Notes: generated by a model not told the origin, from the sequence alone. Positions 42,562 through 51,356 are shown, counted from the stretch's first letter. The stretch is DNA of 64,000 bases from UMGS172 sp045636945 (GCA_045636945.1 JAZTYO010000032.1:46997-110996); one strand, 5' to 3'. Made by a program: numbers and translations.

Positions 42562-42691
42562 AGATATAGAGCATCTTGATTTAGATATTTATTGGGGTGC
42601 TTTAAGTGAAGAAGAACAACTCACTTTGCATCAATTGTTATCTAAAGCACATCAAGGTTATGAAAGGAGTAAGGAAAATGCAGACCGATAG
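42551..42691 (+). CDS. Very small phage protein
   Basis: 46 aa (MTDRDIEHLDLDIYWGALSE at the start), acidic and helical; overlaps the Lar-like gene by 11 bases and the next gene by 14. GGAGAG precedes the ATG. No family known. Confidence 0.45.
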   Translation: MTDRDIEHLDLDIYWGALSEEEQLTLHQLLSKAHQGYERSKENADR

Positions 42692-43076
42692 AGATAGGCT
42701 GATTGAGTTGATAGGGCAAAAGCCGTTTACATCGGAATATGAGAATTATAATTCTTTGGAATGGGCAGAGCGTTTTGCCGACTACCTTCTTGCGAACGGT
42801 GTGATAGTGCCGCCTTGTAAGGTGGGGGATGTGGTGTATATCAAAAATAGACCGCTGATAATCTCGTTTTTACATATTGAAAATGAAGTGTATTATGTTG
42901 TTCAGTTTGATTGTGATGACTGTGGCGATTGTCCTTTTTATGAGGATGATGTTTCTTTCGAGGGTGAACACGATTGTAAAACTATGGGTTATATACAATT
43001 TACTGAAAAAGACATCGGCAAAACCGTATTCCTCACCAAAGAGGAAGCGGAACAGGTTTTAAGTGCGAAAGCATAA
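42678..43076 (+). CDS. Phage protein with Cys-rich centre
   Basis: 132 aa; A-D-Y-L-L-A-N-G-V-I-V-P-P-C-K-V-G-D-V-V-Y is a common phage motif for short beta-barrel proteins, followed by C-D-D-C-G-D-C and another Cys. Ends with G-K-T-V-F-L-T-K-E-E-A-E, often seen in the same family. AAAGGAGTAAGGA upstream. Function unknown. Confidence 0.65.
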   Translation: MQTDRDRLIELIGQKPFTSEYENYNSLEWAERFADYLLANGVIVPPCKVGDVVYIKNRPLIISFLHIENEVYYVVQFDCDDCGDCPFYEDDVSFEGEHDCKTMGYIQFTEKDIGKTVFLTKEEAEQVLSAKA

Positions 43077-43111
43077 AACAATAAATTAATTAAAACAAAG
43101 GAGAAATTAAA

Positions 43112-43399
43112 ATGAAAAACAAGAAAGTAATCATCAGAGCAGACAGAGCAGGAGTGTTCTACGGAACTCTTAAGGAAAAAGACGGTAGCGAGGTAACCCT
43201 TACCGCTTGCCGAAGACTATGGTATTGGGACGGAGCTGCAAGCATCTCACAGTTAGCAAAAGAAGGCACAACTAAACCAGATGATTGTAAATTCACCGTT
43301 TGGGTAGATGAAATAACCATACTCGGCGTTATAGAAATTATACCTTGTACCGAGCAGGCAATTAAATCTATTGAGGGCGTAAAGGAATGGAAAAGATAA
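43112..43399 (+). CDS. DUF6948-like phage protein
   Basis: 95 aa. The pattern R-A-G-V-F-Y-G-T-L-K-E-K-D-G followed by R-R-L-W-Y-W-D-G-A-A-S-I-S-Q-L-A and V-D-E-I-T-I-L is that of a widespread phage protein family (DUF6948 by my recollection). Function unknown. It overlaps the start of the repeat-containing gene. Confidence 0.68.
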   Translation: MKNKKVIIRADRAGVFYGTLKEKDGSEVTLTACRRLWYWDGAASISQLAKEGTTKPDDCKFTVWVDEITILGVIEIIPCTEQAIKSIEGVKEWKR

Positions 43400-44046
43400 A
43401 AGAGTTTTTGAATATTAGAGTCAATGATGGCGATGGCTCTGGCGATGGCTATGGCTATAGCGATGGCTATGGCTCTGGCTCTGGCTCTGGCGATGGCTAT
43501 GGCTCTGGCTCTGGCTATGGCTCTGGCTCTGGCGATGGCTCTGGCTATGGCTCTGGCTATGGCGATGGCATAAAAAGTTTTAATGGTATGGCGGTTTATT
43601 TGGTTGACGGGATTCAGACCATTATAAAAAACATCAAAGGTAATATTGCAAAAGGGTTTATTTTAAATAAAGACCTATCACTGTCACCATGTTATATCTC
43701 AAAAGGTCATAATAAGTTCGCACATGGCGAAACAATAAAGGATGCTGTTGAGTCTTTGCAAAACAAAATCTTTCAGGATATGGCTTCGGATGAGGCCATT
43801 GAGCTGTTTTTGCAAGAGTTTTCTGACCTTAACAAAAAATATCCTGCTAAATCGTTTTATATTTGGCACAACCGACTCACAGGCTCTTGTGAAATGGGAA
43901 GAAATGCTTTTGTTAAGGATGGCGGTTATGATCTTGAAAACGACGAATTTACGGTGCAAGAGTTTATCGACATAACCAAAAATGCTTTTGGTGGCGGTGT
44001 TATCAGGCAACTGGAACGTGCGTTGAAGGAAAGGGAGAAGGAATGA
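43387..44046 (+). CDS. Phage protein with Gly-(Asp/Ser/Tyr) hexanucleotide-encoded repeats
   Basis: 219 aa. Residues about 14-61 are an alternating G-D/G-S/G-Y tract made by 24 six-base repeats. The following globular domain (about 65-215) begins N-G-M-A-V-Y-L-V-D-G-I-Q-T-I-I and includes H-N-R-L-T-G-S-C-E-M-G. I recognise this combination from gut phages but cannot assign a function. The tract length can vary without changing frame. Confidence 0.62.
   Translation: MEKIKEFLNIRVNDGDGSGDGYGYSDGYGSGSGSGDGYGSGSGYGSGSGDGSGYGSGYGDGIKSFNGMAVYLVDGIQTIIKNIKGNIAKGFILNKDLSLSPCYISKGHNKFAHGETIKDAVESLQNKIFQDMASDEAIELFLQEFSDLNKKYPAKSFYIWHNRLTGSCEMGRNAFVKDGGYDLENDEFTVQEFIDITKNAFGGGVIRQLERALKEREKE
43426..43569 (+). 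repeat. Tandem hexanucleotide repeat, 24 copies
   Basis: Units GATGGC, TCTGGC and TATGGC (one TATAGC) run without interruption in one reading frame, encoding D-G, S-G and Y-G pairs. Not a CRISPR: no unique spacers. Confidence 0.95.
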
Positions 44047-44180
44047 TAATGGGAATAGTTGGTACATTTCTTGCGTTTATATGTTTTGTTAAAGCCAAAA
44101 GCGATACCGAAAAAGCATTTTATATTCCTCTTATGCTAATGGGTATTTTCACAATTATGTTGGGAGTGTGTAAACAATGA
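44043..44180 (+). CDS. Very small membrane protein
   Basis: 45 aa with two short hydrophobic segments (G-T-F-L-A-F-I-C-F-V and L-M-L-M-G-I-F-T-I-M-L-G-V) separated by a charged turn. ATGA overlaps on both sides suggest translational coupling. AGGGAGAAGG upstream. Unknown function. Confidence 0.5.
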   Translation: MIMGIVGTFLAFICFVKAKSDTEKAFYIPLMLMGIFTIMLGVCKQ

Positions 44181-44359
44181 ATGGTAGTAGTTACAAAGTA
44201 CTGATTGACGGTTGCGTTATAGCCGAGAGAATGAGTTTAGAGTGGGCTTTAATTCTTGTGAAAGCAATTTTTCAAGAGTGTTCCAATGACCCATCAATGA
44301 AAGTAATCGTTATGGAACACGAAAAGACAGAAAGCGAGGGATGTCTCTGTGACCGATAA
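44177..44359 (+). CDS. Small phage protein
   Basis: 60 aa, S-S-Y-K-V-L-I-D-G-C-V-I-A-E-R-M-S-L-E-W-A-L at the start; a compact alpha/beta protein pattern seen in phage early regions. GGGAG upstream, overlap with neighbours. Unknown function. Confidence 0.52.
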   Translation: MNGSSYKVLIDGCVIAERMSLEWALILVKAIFQECSNDPSMKVIVMEHEKTESEGCLCDR

Positions 44360-44909
44360 CGAAATTGTTAAGGCTTGTAAGAATTGCTTACACTATGAAG
44401 CTTGTAAAGGTACATATTCTTCGGCAAAAGGTGAAGAAGATATTTTATACGATTTTGACGGTGAAATGTATGCAAATAGTGGTTGTGAGGACTTCATAGA
44501 TAAAGACCTCATCAACCGCCAAAAGGCAGAGATTGAGAATTTAAAAGATATTCTCTTTGATGCCGAGGGTGTTAATTTGGTTAGTTATTGGCATCAACAG
44601 TGTAAAATAACTGAAAACGGCTGTAAGAACTATGCAAAAGAGAATAAAAACCTAAAGGCAGAGATTGAGAGGTTGCAAAAGGAAAACACTATTCTTTCTC
44701 AAAATGCTGACACCGCTTTCCAAGACGGATTGAACGAGGCACAAGATTTGTATGCAGAGCAGGTTAAAGCAGAAATCAAATCCGAAGCATACAGGGAGTT
44801 TGCGGATATTGTGCTTTCTTTATTCCCTGCCGATAAAAACCACACCACAATAAGCAGATTTACTATAAAGCAGAAATTAAAAGAATTGGTGGGTGAGGAT
44901 GATGAGTAA
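44349..44909 (+). CDS. Phage coiled-coil protein with N-terminal Cys cluster
   Basis: 186 aa; N-terminal C-K-N-C-L-H-Y-E-A-C and a later Cys suggest a zinc site; residues about 55-110 form a coiled coil and the C-terminus has F-A-D-I-V-L-S-L-F-P-A-D. GTG start overlapping the previous gene. Similar short proteins are frequent in Clostridia phage early regions; function unknown. Confidence 0.6.
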   Translation: MTDNEIVKACKNCLHYEACKGTYSSAKGEEDILYDFDGEMYANSGCEDFIDKDLINRQKAEIENLKDILFDAEGVNLVSYWHQQCKITENGCKNYAKENKNLKAEIERLQKENTILSQNADTAFQDGLNEAQDLYAEQVKAEIKSEAYREFADIVLSLFPADKNHTTISRFTIKQKLKELVGEDDE

Positions 44910-45039
44910 ATACATATTTCCTTGCATGCTGATTGCGTTGGATGTGGGTGCAGCGGTTGCATATCTTTTTAACGGTGAGGCAAAAATGGCAGTATATTGG
45001 CTTGCAGCTGCTGTGCTTAATGCTTGTGTAACGTTTTAA
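44902..45039 (+). CDS. Very small membrane protein
   Basis: 45 aa with two hydrophobic stretches (M-L-I-A-L-D-V-G-A-A-V-A-Y-L-F and Y-W-L-A-A-A-V-L-N-A). GGTGAGGATG upstream; overlaps the previous stop. Unknown function. Confidence 0.5.
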   Translation: MSKYIFPCMLIALDVGAAVAYLFNGEAKMAVYWLAAAVLNACVTF

Positions 45040-45053
45040 AAGGGGCGTTGGCG

Positions 45054-45218
45054 TTGAAAAAAAGAACGATGGCACAGATTTTAAAGGAACTCAAAGAGTA
45101 TAACGATACCCACGAGAAGTCTTTGAGTTACGGAAAGTTTGTAAAACTACTTGCCGAGCAGGAACAAAACGATTCTGAAAAAAGTAAAAGGGAGGATAAA
45201 AATGGCGACCACGTATGA
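45054..45218 (+). CDS. Very small charged phage protein
   Basis: 54 aa, helical and charged (M-A-Q-I-L-K-E-L-K-E-Y-N-D-T-H). TTG start with AAAGGGG upstream; overlaps the next gene by 17 bases. A short N-terminal K-E-Y-N-x-x-H-x-x-x-x-S-Y-G-x-F-V pattern suggests a small DNA-binding fold, but this is speculative. Confidence 0.48.
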   Translation: MKKRTMAQILKELKEYNDTHEKSLSYGKFVKLLAEQEQNDSEKSKREDKNGDHV

Positions 45219-45435
45219 TTCTATAAAAATCAAATGTCCTTTTCACATCAAGGACAAACCGAATTACATAATTTGTGAGGGCGTTGTTAAAGGTAGTAGG
45301 GTAAATTTGTGGTTCCGAAGTGACAAACGCAAGAAGGAATACATAGAGGCACATTGTAATAAAATCTGCAATAACTGTCATATTGCCTCAATGCATGAGG
45401 AAAGAGTTAGACAGGAGCAGGCAAAAAAGATTTAA
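45202..45435 (+). CDS. Small Cys-containing phage protein, last early gene
   Basis: 77 aa; I-K-C-P-F-H near the start and C-N-K-I-C-N-N-C-H near the end form a likely zinc knuckle of the type found in phage transcription-associated proteins (Com-like), inference only. GGGAGG upstream. The early operon ends at the terminator 45472-45529. Confidence 0.58.
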   Translation: MATTYDSIKIKCPFHIKDKPNYIICEGVVKGSRVNLWFRSDKRKKEYIEAHCNKICNNCHIASMHEERVRQEQAKKI

Positions 45436-45471
45436 CTGCCGAGCAGGTTATATATTGAATAATTTATAAGG

Positions 45472-45529
45472 GTCAATCCACTTCTAAAAAATTTTTTGAA
45501 ATTATTTTCAAAAGTGGGTTGGCTTTTTT
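45472..45529 (+). terminator. Terminator between early and late regions
   Basis: GTCAATCCACTTCT and AAAAGTGGGTTGGC can pair over about 13 positions with a large A/T-rich loop, followed by TTTTTT. Confidence 0.7.
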
Positions 45530-45584
45530 ATCTTGGTTTGTGTTATGGTGGATATAAAGATTAAAAAACGAAGGAGGAAAGTAT

Positions 45585-45959
45585 ATGGCTAACGAGCAAA
45601 ATTTGAAACCAGGAGCATATAAGCTAACACGTGAGGAACAGTCGAAGGGCGGTAAGAAATCGGGAGAAACAAGACGGTTGCAAGCTGCTATGAAAAAAGC
45701 ACTGGAAAAAAAGGTTTCGAACCCCGAGTTTGATGAACTATTTGCGGATTTTGATATAAAAAAGGTTGACCGCAACTATGCAATGGCCATTGCCTGTAAT
45801 GTGGTCAATAAGGCTGCTAAGGGTGATTTATCTGCTGTAACCTTTCTTCGTGATTCAATCGGAGAAAAGCCAAAGGACGAAATATCTATTGCGACCGTTG
45901 ATGTAGATGTTATAGATGAGGTGGAGCGGATGATCAATGACGCGGAGACAAGCTATTGA
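45585..45959 (+). CDS. Terminase small subunit-like protein
   Basis: 124 aa; the N-terminal K-L-T-R-E-E-Q-S-K-G-G-K-K-S-G-E-T-R-R (DNA-binding, KGG-type) and its position overlapping terL identify it as the probable DNA-recognition subunit of the packaging enzyme. AAGGAGG precedes the ATG. The sequence alone would not prove it. Confidence 0.68.
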   Translation: MANEQNLKPGAYKLTREEQSKGGKKSGETRRLQAAMKKALEKKVSNPEFDELFADFDIKKVDRNYAMAIACNVVNKAAKGDLSAVTFLRDSIGEKPKDEISIATVDVDVIDEVERMINDAETSY

Positions 45960-47265
45960 TTTTCTTATCCGTACCCCGTATAAGTTTGGGCACCTATTAG
46001 GCTTTAAAAAGCTCGGCAAGCTTCATAACCAATGGATAGTCGATATGATACGGGCGAGCGAAGATGAAACGCTACAGGCTCACCGTGGCTCATTTAAAAC
46101 TACCTGTATGTCAATCGCGTTGGCTATCATTATTATTTTAAAACCAAATCTACGTATTTTGTTTATGCGTAAGACCGATACCGACGTTAAGGAAATAATC
46201 AGGCAGGTACAAAACATATTGAACGACCCTCGGACGAAATATTTCGTGTTATGTATTTGGGGTGTTGAACTTCAATTAACAACGGAAACGGCTACTGAAA
46301 TTAATACTAACCTTACAAACGACATCAAAGGTACGTCTCAGCTGGTTGGAATGGGTATTGGCTCATCGGTTACAGGTAAGCATTTTGACATTATTTTCAC
46401 GGACGATATTGTCAACGTAAAGGACCGAATGTCAAAAGCAGACCGTGACAGAACGAAAATTCTGTATCAGGAGCTGCAGAACGTTAAAAACCGTGGCGGC
46501 CGTATTTTCAATACCGGTACTCCTTGGCATCCTGATGATTGTTTCAATCTAATGCCGAACCCCGAAAAATATGATTGCTATTCTACCGGACTTATTGACC
46601 CTGATGAATTAAAAGCAATAAAAAGCAATATGACGGCATCGCTGTTTGCCGCCAACTATGAGCTGCGGCACATAGCAGCCGAAGACGTTTTGTTTTGTGA
46701 CCCGAATGTTGACGGAGACCCTGCACTTGCTGAACAGGGTGAGACACACATTGATGCAGCTTACAGCGGCGAGGACTACACAGCTTTAACGATATTGCGT
46801 AAAAAAGGCGGTAAATACTACGTTTTTGGTAAACTATGGCGCAAGCACATTGATGATTGTATTGATGAGATTGTTAAATATCACTTTGCCTTTAATTCTT
46901 TGCGAGTATCTTGTGAAAATAACGCAGATAAGGGTTATCTTGCCAAGGACCTTCGCAAAAGGAACGTGATAGTCAACGAGTATCACGAGGCAATGAACAA
47001 GTTTTTAAAAATTACTTCTTACCTCAAAGCTGAGTGGAAGAATGTGATTTTTGTTAAAGGTACCGACGAGGAATATATTTCGCAGGTCTGCGACTACAAC
47101 GAAGGTGCCGAACACGATGATGCACCAGATTCGTTGTCGTCGTTGGTGAGAAAATTGTGGTCCAAGAGAGATGTCACCGAAGTGCCGAGAATTACGGCAG
47201 AGGAACGTTACGACAGGTATCACGGTATTACTTCAGATGATATGGAAGGAGGTTGGGATATATGA
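45937..47265 (+). CDS. terL: Terminase large subunit
   Basis: 442-aa packaging motor. ATPase domain: Walker A-like A-H-R-G-S-F-K-T-T (about 48-56), Walker B F-D-I-I-F-T-D-D (about 150) with catalytic acid, and coupling motif N-T-G-T-P-W. Nuclease domain: I-D-A-A-Y-S-G-E-D-Y (about 270) and E-H-D-D-A-P-D-S (about 390), the metal-binding Asp residues. It overlaps the small subunit by 23 bases. First of the late head genes. Confidence 0.92.
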   Translation: MTRRQAIDFLIRTPYKFGHLLGFKKLGKLHNQWIVDMIRASEDETLQAHRGSFKTTCMSIALAIIIILKPNLRILFMRKTDTDVKEIIRQVQNILNDPRTKYFVLCIWGVELQLTTETATEINTNLTNDIKGTSQLVGMGIGSSVTGKHFDIIFTDDIVNVKDRMSKADRDRTKILYQELQNVKNRGGRIFNTGTPWHPDDCFNLMPNPEKYDCYSTGLIDPDELKAIKSNMTASLFAANYELRHIAAEDVLFCDPNVDGDPALAEQGETHIDAAYSGEDYTALTILRKKGGKYYVFGKLWRKHIDDCIDEIVKYHFAFNSLRVSCENNADKGYLAKDLRKRNVIVNEYHEAMNKFLKITSYLKAEWKNVIFVKGTDEEYISQVCDYNEGAEHDDAPDSLSSLVRKLWSKRDVTEVPRITAEERYDRYHGITSDDMEGGWDI

Positions 47266-47465
47266 GTTTGATTGTGTCGGTTGTTGCATTGAGCATTGCG
47301 ACACTAAGTTTAGGTTTAATACTTGGCAGGCTTCAGATAGGTGTAAAAAAAGCACCGTTGCCCAAGGTGGATATCGATGCCGAGAAAAAAGCCGAGCAGG
47401 AAGCCAAAAAGCAACAGCGAATAAATGAACAATTAAACAGTTATGACGGTTACGTCGATATTTAA
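47262..47465 (+). CDS. Small phage membrane/coiled-coil protein
   Basis: 67 aa; N-terminal hydrophobic helix (about 2-22) and a charged Lys/Glu/Gln-rich helix. ATGA overlap with terL. Unknown; position between terL and scaffold suggests a head-assembly helper or holin-like protein, unproven. Confidence 0.5.
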   Translation: MSLIVSVVALSIATLSLGLILGRLQIGVKKAPLPKVDIDAEKKAEQEAKKQQRINEQLNSYDGYVDI

Positions 47466-47482
47466 TTTTAGGAGGATAAATT

Positions 47483-48298
47483 ATGTTTGAATCAGATTTT
47501 GAAATGCAGGCACAGGGTAACGCAGACGAAGGATTAGATACATCCGACGCCAACGATACCCAAGATATCACCCAGGGTCAGAACGACAACGGTGAAGGCG
47601 CCGACGGTACAAATGGTGCCGAAGGCGGTGATAACGGTGCCGAAAATACAAGCGGCGAAGGAACCGACGGTTCTTCAGATAACTCTGACGAGTATATTGA
47701 GCTGAGACTTAACGGTGATGAGGTGCGTACCTTGAATCGCGACGAGGCTACGCATTATGCACAGAGAGGTATTGAACTCGAAAGCGTATATCAAAAGCTT
47801 GACTACGTTGCCGTATCATTGGGCGTTACGGTAGACGAGTTTTTGAAAAATCAGCTTGATTCACGTGAGGATGCTTACCGAAAGGAACTCGAAACAAAGG
47901 TTTCGGATCCTGCTACGCTTGAGGAACTTATGGGCTTATACCGTACCCGTGAAAAGGAAAAGTATGAGCAGGTATTACTCGGCCGTAAGGCTGAGCAGGA
48001 AAATGCACGTCAAACAAAAGAATCAAAGGTCGCCGATGATTTTCTCAAACTCCAGCAGGAGTTCCCTGAGGTTGCTGATTTTAAATCCTTGCCCGAGGGA
48101 GTTAAAAAAGCGGCCGCAAGGGGCGAAAATCTTTTGAGTGCTTATCTTTTGCATTTACACCGTGAAGGCCAAGCGGTAAAAAAGGCAGAGGAGAACGCTA
48201 AAGCTGCAGCAAAAGCATCAACAGGTTCGATGAACAATGCTGCAGGTGGAAATGAAGAGAGCTTTTCTGATTTTAGAAAAGCACTTTTCGGAATGTGA
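47483..48298 (+). CDS. Capsid scaffolding protein (probable)
   Basis: 271 aa, acidic; low-complexity N-terminus rich in Asp, Gly, Asn and Glu, then a long helical region (E-L-R-L-N-G-D-E-V-R-T-L-N-R-D-E-A) and a positively charged C-terminal helix. Typical of scaffolds placed directly before the capsid gene. AGGAGG upstream. Confidence 0.72.
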   Translation: MFESDFEMQAQGNADEGLDTSDANDTQDITQGQNDNGEGADGTNGAEGGDNGAENTSGEGTDGSSDNSDEYIELRLNGDEVRTLNRDEATHYAQRGIELESVYQKLDYVAVSLGVTVDEFLKNQLDSREDAYRKELETKVSDPATLEELMGLYRTREKEKYEQVLLGRKAEQENARQTKESKVADDFLKLQQEFPEVADFKSLPEGVKKAAARGENLLSAYLLHLHREGQAVKKAEENAKAAAKASTGSMNNAAGGNEESFSDFRKALFGM

Positions 48299-48321
48299 TT
48301 TTATTTTAAAGGAGAGTTTTT

Positions 48322-49248
48322 ATGGCAAACAATATTGCAACTGCAAAATTTTACCCCAGTGACGTTTTGGACCAGAAGTTGGTTCAAAGTTCGGTTACCG
48401 GTGCGTTTGTTGACAATGCATTCGGTGCTCAGTTTGTAGGCAACGATGGAGTATATCTGCCGAGCAAAGATTTTGTCGGTTTGGGTAATTACTCAAGAAA
48501 TGGTACCGGCTATGCAGAGGGTGATATCACCGTTACACGTGAACTCTATCAGTTGAAAATGGAGAGGTCACAGAGCTTCTTTATGGATGTTATGGATGTT
48601 GATGAATCCGGTATTACTGTAGACAAACTTATGGGTCACGATATGGGAGATTACATCAAGGAACACGTTGCACCTGAAAAGGATGCTTACGTTATTTCAA
48701 ACGCTTTCGGTGTTGCAACTGAAAAGGGACATACCGATGACTTTAGCGAGGCTTCACCATTTGGACAGCTCGTTGATCTTATCGATAACGTCGGTGATGT
48801 ATGCGGTTACGATTCGGAAAACTTTGCGTTTGTTGACCGAGTAGCATATTCGGCGATGTGTAAGTCTAACGAATTTCAGAAAATGGTTGATGTGGCAAGC
48901 TTTAAACAGGGTGGTATCGATTTGCGTGTCAAACGTCTCGACAATACCTACATCATCCCTGTGCCGAGTGCACGCATGAAGAGCTCGTATGTTTTCCACA
49001 ACGGTGAAGACGGTAAGTTCGGCTTTGAGGCAAATACCAATGCTGCCGGCGGTCTCAAGAACATCAGAATGCTCGTCGTCCCCAAAAAGGACATTTCCGT
49101 TGTTATTAAGCATTCTAAAATTCGTGTATTTACCCCCGAAACCTATCAGCCTAAGGAAGGTTATAACTGGCAGTACAGAATTCTTTATGATGCCTTTATC
49201 AAAAAGTCTCGTAAGGATCATATTTTTGCTGCTTACACTCCTGTTTAA
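48322..49248 (+). CDS. Major capsid protein (HK97-fold, probable)
   Basis: 308 aa. N-terminal arm, then A-F-V-D-N-A-F-G-A-Q-F-V, a D-G-V-Y-L-P-S-K-D-F-V-G-L-G motif, repeated beta segments and a C-terminal N-W-Q-Y-R-I-L-Y-D-A-F. Length and position after the scaffold fit the capsid protein of P22-like or N4-like short-tailed phages (P22 coat has an insertion domain that is not evident here). AAAGGAG upstream. Confidence 0.8.
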   Translation: MANNIATAKFYPSDVLDQKLVQSSVTGAFVDNAFGAQFVGNDGVYLPSKDFVGLGNYSRNGTGYAEGDITVTRELYQLKMERSQSFFMDVMDVDESGITVDKLMGHDMGDYIKEHVAPEKDAYVISNAFGVATEKGHTDDFSEASPFGQLVDLIDNVGDVCGYDSENFAFVDRVAYSAMCKSNEFQKMVDVASFKQGGIDLRVKRLDNTYIIPVPSARMKSSYVFHNGEDGKFGFEANTNAAGGLKNIRMLVVPKKDISVVIKHSKIRVFTPETYQPKEGYNWQYRILYDAFIKKSRKDHIFAAYTPV

Positions 49249-49262
49249 TTCGGAGGTAAGAT

Positions 49263-49439
49263 ATGAAGCTGACAAATGAATACGGTAACGTTACGTTTGA
49301 GATTGCTGACCCCCGTGAGCAGGAAAGATTGAAAAGGCTTGGCTTTAAAGAGGTCGAGGACAAGACCATCGATGAGGATGAGGTTGGTCCTGACGGTGAG
49401 GACAAGACCAAGTCCAATAAGGGTAAAGCCAAAAAGTAA
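49263..49439 (+). CDS. Small acidic phage protein
   Basis: 58 aa, very charged, N-terminal Y-G-N-V-T-F-E-I-A-D-P-R-E-Q-E-R-L-K-R-L-G-F (a short motif typical of capsid-adjacent proteins, sometimes called head fibre/decoration-like) and a Lys-rich tail. Unknown function. Followed by a terminator-like hairpin. Confidence 0.55.
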   Translation: MKLTNEYGNVTFEIADPREQERLKRLGFKEVEDKTIDEDEVGPDGEDKTKSNKGKAKK

Positions 49440-49450
49440 TTTAACAAAAG

Positions 49451-49485
49451 TACCGCCGCTTAAAGTTTTAGGCGGCGGTATTTTC
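49451..49485 (+). terminator. Intrinsic terminator-like hairpin between capsid and portal genes
   Basis: TACCGCCGC and GCGGCGGTA form a 9-base GC-rich stem followed by TTTTC. Likely a partial terminator that lowers portal relative to capsid mRNA. Confidence 0.7.
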
Positions 49486-49505
49486 TATAAGAGAGGTGTT
49501 TAACT

Positions 49506-51356
49506 TTGAAGAAAAAAGAACGTTTAACCCCAAAAGAAATATTTTCTGAATATGAAAAAGGAACTGAGCACAAGAACAGTATAGGTGACCACGGTATTGC
49601 GAAGCAGGCCAAGGTCAACGAACGATTTTATTGCGGTGACCATTGGCACGGTGCGGGTTTTAACAAAGAACGTCCTTTGGTCCGTCGAAACGTCACCAAA
49701 CGTGTGCATGATTTCAAGTTCGCACACATTGCGGCAAATCCGATAACGGTTAAATATACTGCCGAGGGTATTCCGTTTGTATCCGAGGCATCTGAAGGTC
49801 GTAATGCGTTAAAGACAGCTATGATGAACGGTGAGAAACCAAAAAACGCAGAAATCAGCAACGAAGAGGTTGCTGTTGTTATGGAGGCGTTATCATCTTA
49901 TTTCAGGACGACTGCCGAGAGGTGCAGTTTTGAGATTGTCAAGTGGATGGCCTTGCGTAACGCAGGTGTTGACGGCACAGGAATTATGTGGAGTTATTGG
50001 GATGATACCATCATAACCGGACTTTATGCTGATACGAGTAAGCAAATGCCTATCAAGGGTGATATTGCTGTTGAGGTGCTTAACGTATCGCAGGTTGTTT
50101 TCGGTAATCCGTTTGACGACAACGTACAACGTCAGCCGTATATCATAATCGAACAGAGGCTTGAGCTTGACGCCGTTCGCCGTGAAGCAAAGAGATACGG
50201 CGTTTCTAAAAAGGATATTGAGAGCATAAAGCCTGACGATGGTGAAATTTATCAGACAACCTTTGACGACCGCGATAATAGTTCTTTCGACTCTAAAAGA
50301 GTTACGGTGTTAACCAAGATTTACAAGGAATATGACGACAACGGAGAATATAAGGTTATGTGCACAAAAGTGTGTAAAGCAGTTGTTATCAGGGAGCCTT
50401 ATGATATGAAGATAAAATCATATCCCATTGCCAAGATGAGTTGGGAACCCCGTCGCGGCAGTATTTATGGCGATAGTGATATTACATACATGATTCCAAA
50501 TCAAATAGCAATCAATCGAGCACTTTCTGCCGAGGTGTGGGCTATGATGACCTCGGGAATGCCAATAACCCTTGTTAACGGCAGCGTGATTACCGAGAGG
50601 TTTTCAAATACTCCCGGTAAGGTTTATAAAGTATATGGTACACACGAGGATATGATGTCAGCGGTCAGAACGGTTTCGCCTGCACCGTTTAACGCGCAGT
50701 TGATAACAGGCATAGAGAATCTTGCCAATAATACGTTATCTGATAATGGTGCAAACGATGCGGCATTGGGTAACATGCGACCCGATAACGCAGCTGCTAT
50801 TATTCAGTTACAGGAGGCATCCAAGGCTCCACTACAAATATATATCAACCGATTCTACAATATGATCAAGGAGCTTGCACGCATCTGGGCTGATTTTTGG
50901 GTTCACATGTATGGGGACCGTAAGCTGAAAATTGTTGATAAAAACGGTATCAGTTACTTTGCTTTTGATGCCGATAGATACGCAAACCTTGTTATCAACG
51001 CTGAAATTGACGTAGGAGCCTCGACAATGCGGAGTGAGGCTATTTCCATCGGAACGTTGGATGCCCTTCTTAATGCGCAAAGAATTGATTTTTTGCAGTA
51101 TCTTGAACGTGTACCCGAGGGCATTATTCCTGATAAGACCGGACTTATGGATGACATCAGAGCTAAGACGCAAGAAGCGTCCGAGGTTTATGGTGGTTTA
51201 TCAGATGAGATGCTGCTTGAAAGGTATAGGCAACAAAATCCAAAAGGCTATGAAAAACTTATGAGCTTGCCTGTTGAACGGCAGAAGGCAATTTTAATGC
51301 AGATGCGCAGTGCTATGCAAAGTGTGGAACAATCGCAGTCAGGGGAGGTAATGTAA
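49506..51356 (+). CDS. Portal protein
   Basis: 616-aa dodecameric ring protein through which DNA enters and leaves the capsid. N-terminal W-H-G-A-G-F, R-R-N-V-T-K-R-V motif, wing, stem (S-W-E-P-R-R-G-S-I-Y-G-D-S-D-I-T-Y, A-L-S-A-E-V-W) and C-terminal barrel with Q-L-Q-E-A-S-K-A-P resemble P22-type portals of podoviruses. TTG start after GAGGTG. The gene lies after the capsid gene, unlike the portal-scaffold-capsid order usual for P22-like phages. Confidence 0.82.
   Translation: MKKKERLTPKEIFSEYEKGTEHKNSIGDHGIAKQAKVNERFYCGDHWHGAGFNKERPLVRRNVTKRVHDFKFAHIAANPITVKYTAEGIPFVSEASEGRNALKTAMMNGEKPKNAEISNEEVAVVMEALSSYFRTTAERCSFEIVKWMALRNAGVDGTGIMWSYWDDTIITGLYADTSKQMPIKGDIAVEVLNVSQVVFGNPFDDNVQRQPYIIIEQRLELDAVRREAKRYGVSKKDIESIKPDDGEIYQTTFDDRDNSSFDSKRVTVLTKIYKEYDDNGEYKVMCTKVCKAVVIREPYDMKIKSYPIAKMSWEPRRGSIYGDSDITYMIPNQIAINRALSAEVWAMMTSGMPITLVNGSVITERFSNTPGKVYKVYGTHEDMMSAVRTVSPAPFNAQLITGIENLANNTLSDNGANDAALGNMRPDNAAAIIQLQEASKAPLQIYINRFYNMIKELARIWADFWVHMYGDRKLKIVDKNGISYFAFDADRYANLVINAEIDVGASTMRSEAISIGTLDALLNAQRIDFLQYLERVPEGIIPDKTGLMDDIRAKTQEASEVYGGLSDEMLLERYRQQNPKGYEKLMSLPVERQKAILMQMRSAMQSVEQSQSGEVM

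Noticed and set aside
43426..43569. CRISPR-like tandem repeats
   Set aside because: Units are six bases without spacers and stay in one coding frame; no cas genes nearby.
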